From Streptomyces sp. NBC_00525 (GTDB lineage: Bacteria > Actinomycetota > Actinomycetes > Streptomycetales > Streptomycetaceae): 64,000 nt of DNA. The notes under the pieces were generated by a model that saw only the letters and a program-made list of their open reading frames with translations, ran no database searches and was not told the origin of the DNA. Positions within the stretch are counted from its first letter, which is position 1, and each line of letters starts with the position of its first letter. The position numbers were made by a program, and so were the translations under genes. Positions 62,777 to 64,000 of this stretch are shown here, one piece after another. The stretch spans positions 6,014,001-6,078,000 of the forward strand of contig NZ_CP107834.1 in NCBI RefSeq assembly GCF_036346595.1, given 5' to 3'.

Positions 62777-63727
62777 ATGACCGGCTCACGTGTCGTCGCA
62801 CTCGGCCACTACCAGCCCGCCAAGGTGCTGACCAACCATGACCTGGCGGCCATGGTGGACACCAGTGACGAGTGGATCACCAGCCGCGTCGGTATCAGGA
62901 CCCGCCACATCGGCGGCCCCGACGAGCCGGTGGACGAACTGGCCGCGCACGCGGCGGCCAAGGCGCTGGCCTCGGCCGGGCTCCAGCCGGCCGACATCGA
63001 CCTGGTGCTGGTCGCCACCTCCACCGCCATCGACCGCTCACCGAGCATGTCGGCGCGGGTGGCCGCCCGCCTCGGCATGGCCTCGCCCGCGGTGATGGAC
63101 ATCAACGTGGTGTGCTCCGGCTTCACCCACGCCCTCGCCACCGCCGACCACGCCCTGCGGGCCGGAGCCGCCACCCGCGCCCTGGTCATCGGCGCCGACA
63201 AGATGGGCGACATCGTCGACTGGTCCGACCGCTCCACCTGTGTCCTGATGGGTGACGGCGCCGGGGCGGCGGTCGTCGTCGCCGACCCGGCGGACGCGGA
63301 GCGGCCCGGCATCGGCCCCGTGCTGTGGGGATCGGTCCCCGGCATGGGCGACGCCGTCCGCATCGAGGGCACCCCGCCGCGCTTCGCGCAGGAGGGCCAG
63401 TCGGTCTACCGCTGGGCCACCACCCAGCTGCCCCCCATCGCCCGGCAGGTGTGCGAGCGGGCGGGCCTCACCCCGGAGGACCTGGCCGGGGTCGTCCTGC
63501 ACCAGGCCAACCTGCGGATCATCGAACCCGTCGCCCGCAGGATCGGCGCGGTCAACGCCGTCGTCGCCCGCGACGTGGTCGACTCCGGCAACACCTCGGC
63601 CGCCTCGATCCCCATGGCCCTGTCCAAGCTGGTCGAGCGCGGCGAGATCCCGAGCGGCGCCCCGGTCCTGCTCTTCGGCTTCGGCGGCAACCTGAGCTAC
63701 GCGGGCCAGGTGATTCGCTGCCCGTGA
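62777..63727 (+). CDS. Beta-ketoacyl-ACP synthase III (FabH-like)
   Basis: 316 aa, a complete thiolase-fold KAS III. The triad Cys113 (NVVCSGF), His242 (LHQANLR) and Asn272 (SGNTSAAS) is intact. It condenses an acyl-CoA starter with malonyl-ACP. It stands alone, away from the fabD-fabH-acpP-fabF operon expected for housekeeping FabH, so it is more likely a paralogue for a specialised starter unit; no other fatty-acid or polyketide gene is adjacent. ATG 62777 has GAGGGGA upstream. Its last codons are duplicated just beyond the stop (63710-63737). Confidence 0.9.
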   Translation: MTGSRVVALGHYQPAKVLTNHDLAAMVDTSDEWITSRVGIRTRHIGGPDEPVDELAAHAAAKALASAGLQPADIDLVLVATSTAIDRSPSMSARVAARLGMASPAVMDINVVCSGFTHALATADHALRAGAATRALVIGADKMGDIVDWSDRSTCVLMGDGAGAAVVVADPADAERPGIGPVLWGSVPGMGDAVRIEGTPPRFAQEGQSVYRWATTQLPPIARQVCERAGLTPEDLAGVVLHQANLRIIEPVARRIGAVNAVVARDVVDSGNTSAASIPMALSKLVERGEIPSGAPVLLFGFGGNLSYAGQVIRCP

Positions 63728-63737
63728 TCCGCTGCCC
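63710..63737. repeat. 14-bp tandem duplication across the KAS III stop codon
   Basis: 63710-63723 and 63724-63737 are adjacent copies with one difference (GTGATTCGCTGCCC versus GTGATCCGCTGCCC). The first encodes the C-terminal VIRCP; the TGA stop is formed at the junction. Confidence 0.75.
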
Positions 63738-63793
63738 GTGAGGCGCGCCCGGACCCCCTCCCCGGCCGCCACCGGGCGGCGCGGGCGAACCGT

Positions 63794-64000
63794 TCAGCCG
63801 ATGCCCTGCCGGTCGGGGCGCAGCGCGAACGCGCGCTCGGCAGCGTCCGGCACCGCCCGCTGCACGTTCTGCACCAGCAGGGCACGATGCCGGACCAGCG
63901 GCCCCCGCCGCTCCGGCCCGGCCAGCCGCACCAGGTCGTCGATCCCTGCCAGCAGCCGCCGCGTCACCTGCGGGGCGGGCGCCGCGCACCGCCGTACCTC
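63794..64000 (-). CDS. 3' end of an unidentified gene
   Basis: The final 68 codons and TGA stop (63794-63796) of a minus-strand gene running off the window. The visible residues form an amphipathic helical tail (RRLLAGIDDLVRLAG, then VRHRALLVQNVQRAV, ending PDRQGIG). The codon pattern, with GC-rich third positions, supports real coding. I do not recognise the family with certainty. Confidence 0.6.
   Translation of the reverse strand, partial: EVRRCAAPAPQVTRRLLAGIDDLVRLAGPERRGPLVRHRALLVQNVQRAVPDAAERAFALRPDRQGIG

Noticed and set aside
1..64000. tRNA, rRNA and riboswitch genes
   Set aside because: No cloverleaf, ribosomal or recognisable riboswitch sequence was seen by eye; a tRNAscan and Rfam search would be needed to be certain.

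Overview
The window is high-GC actinobacterial DNA and looks like a Streptomyces chromosome or a close relative. GC-rich third codon positions, frequent GTG starts, GTGA/ATGA translational coupling, a fused SecDF, a short MreB-like actin, a SpoIIE/GAF/PAS phosphatase and many two-gene regulator/target units all fit that genus. I found 51 protein genes, two of them cut by the window edges, and saw no rRNA, tRNA, CRISPR array or transposase.

Layout. (1) 1-4873: two DNA-methyltransferase-type genes meeting tail to tail: the end of an Eco57I/PglX-type methylase, and an HsdM-like protein whose catalytic motif is degenerate. This could be the edge of a defence island. (2) 5010-16663: a secreted tripeptidyl-aminopeptidase-type hydrolase, a radical SAM protein with a LexA-like box at its promoter, a START-fold protein, a 14-TM efflux pump with three extra beta-sandwich domains, a SpoIIE phosphatase, a methyltransferase, and a divergent LysR/aldo-keto reductase pair. 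(3) 16765-21914: a tightly packed M55-M20-S9-S66 peptidase operon, probably for D-amino-acid-containing or muropeptide-derived peptides. (4) 22035-24164: a LapA-like protein and a transketolase.

(5) 24309-35315 is the most coherent system: a beta-mannan utilisation locus. A secreted GH5 mannanase with two CBM10-like repeats would cut mannan. An SBP plus two permeases would import the oligosaccharides, a GH2 beta-mannosidase would release mannose, and a ROK kinase and ManA would convert mannose to fructose-6-phosphate. A LacI regulator is coupled to the mannosidase gene. A 12-bp palindrome, GACAACGTTGTC, lies upstream of the mannanase and of the kinase. It recurs inside the mannosidase gene, and with one mismatch inside the SBP gene, so the last two lie almost symmetrically about 1.1 kb into each of two divergent genes. 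I propose it as the LacI operator, possibly acting through DNA looping.

(6) 35361-44885: small metabolic and regulatory genes: DUF6204, VOC, a methyltransferase, PAP2-diacylglycerol kinase, IclR/SMP-30, an aminotransferase-like protein that has lost its PLP lysine, two metallo-beta-lactamase-fold hydrolases, DedA, and a small protein recalling a serine-recombinase catalytic domain. (7) 44969-53202: a membrane-anchored alkaline-phosphatase-superfamily protein, a complete NAD+ DNA ligase, the MreB-like actin coupled to a proline-rich exported protein, and SecDF. (8) 53266-64000: XRE, LysR and AraC regulators with likely targets, pterin dehydratase, a His-rich methyltransferase, an AKR, a long-chain acyl-CoA ligase, FdhD preceded at its 3' end by a four-copy 22-bp tandem repeat, a KAS III, and the 3' end of an unidentified gene.

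Gene starts were chosen from ribosome-binding sites, overlaps and family length. All functions come from motifs recognised by eye; no database search was run.
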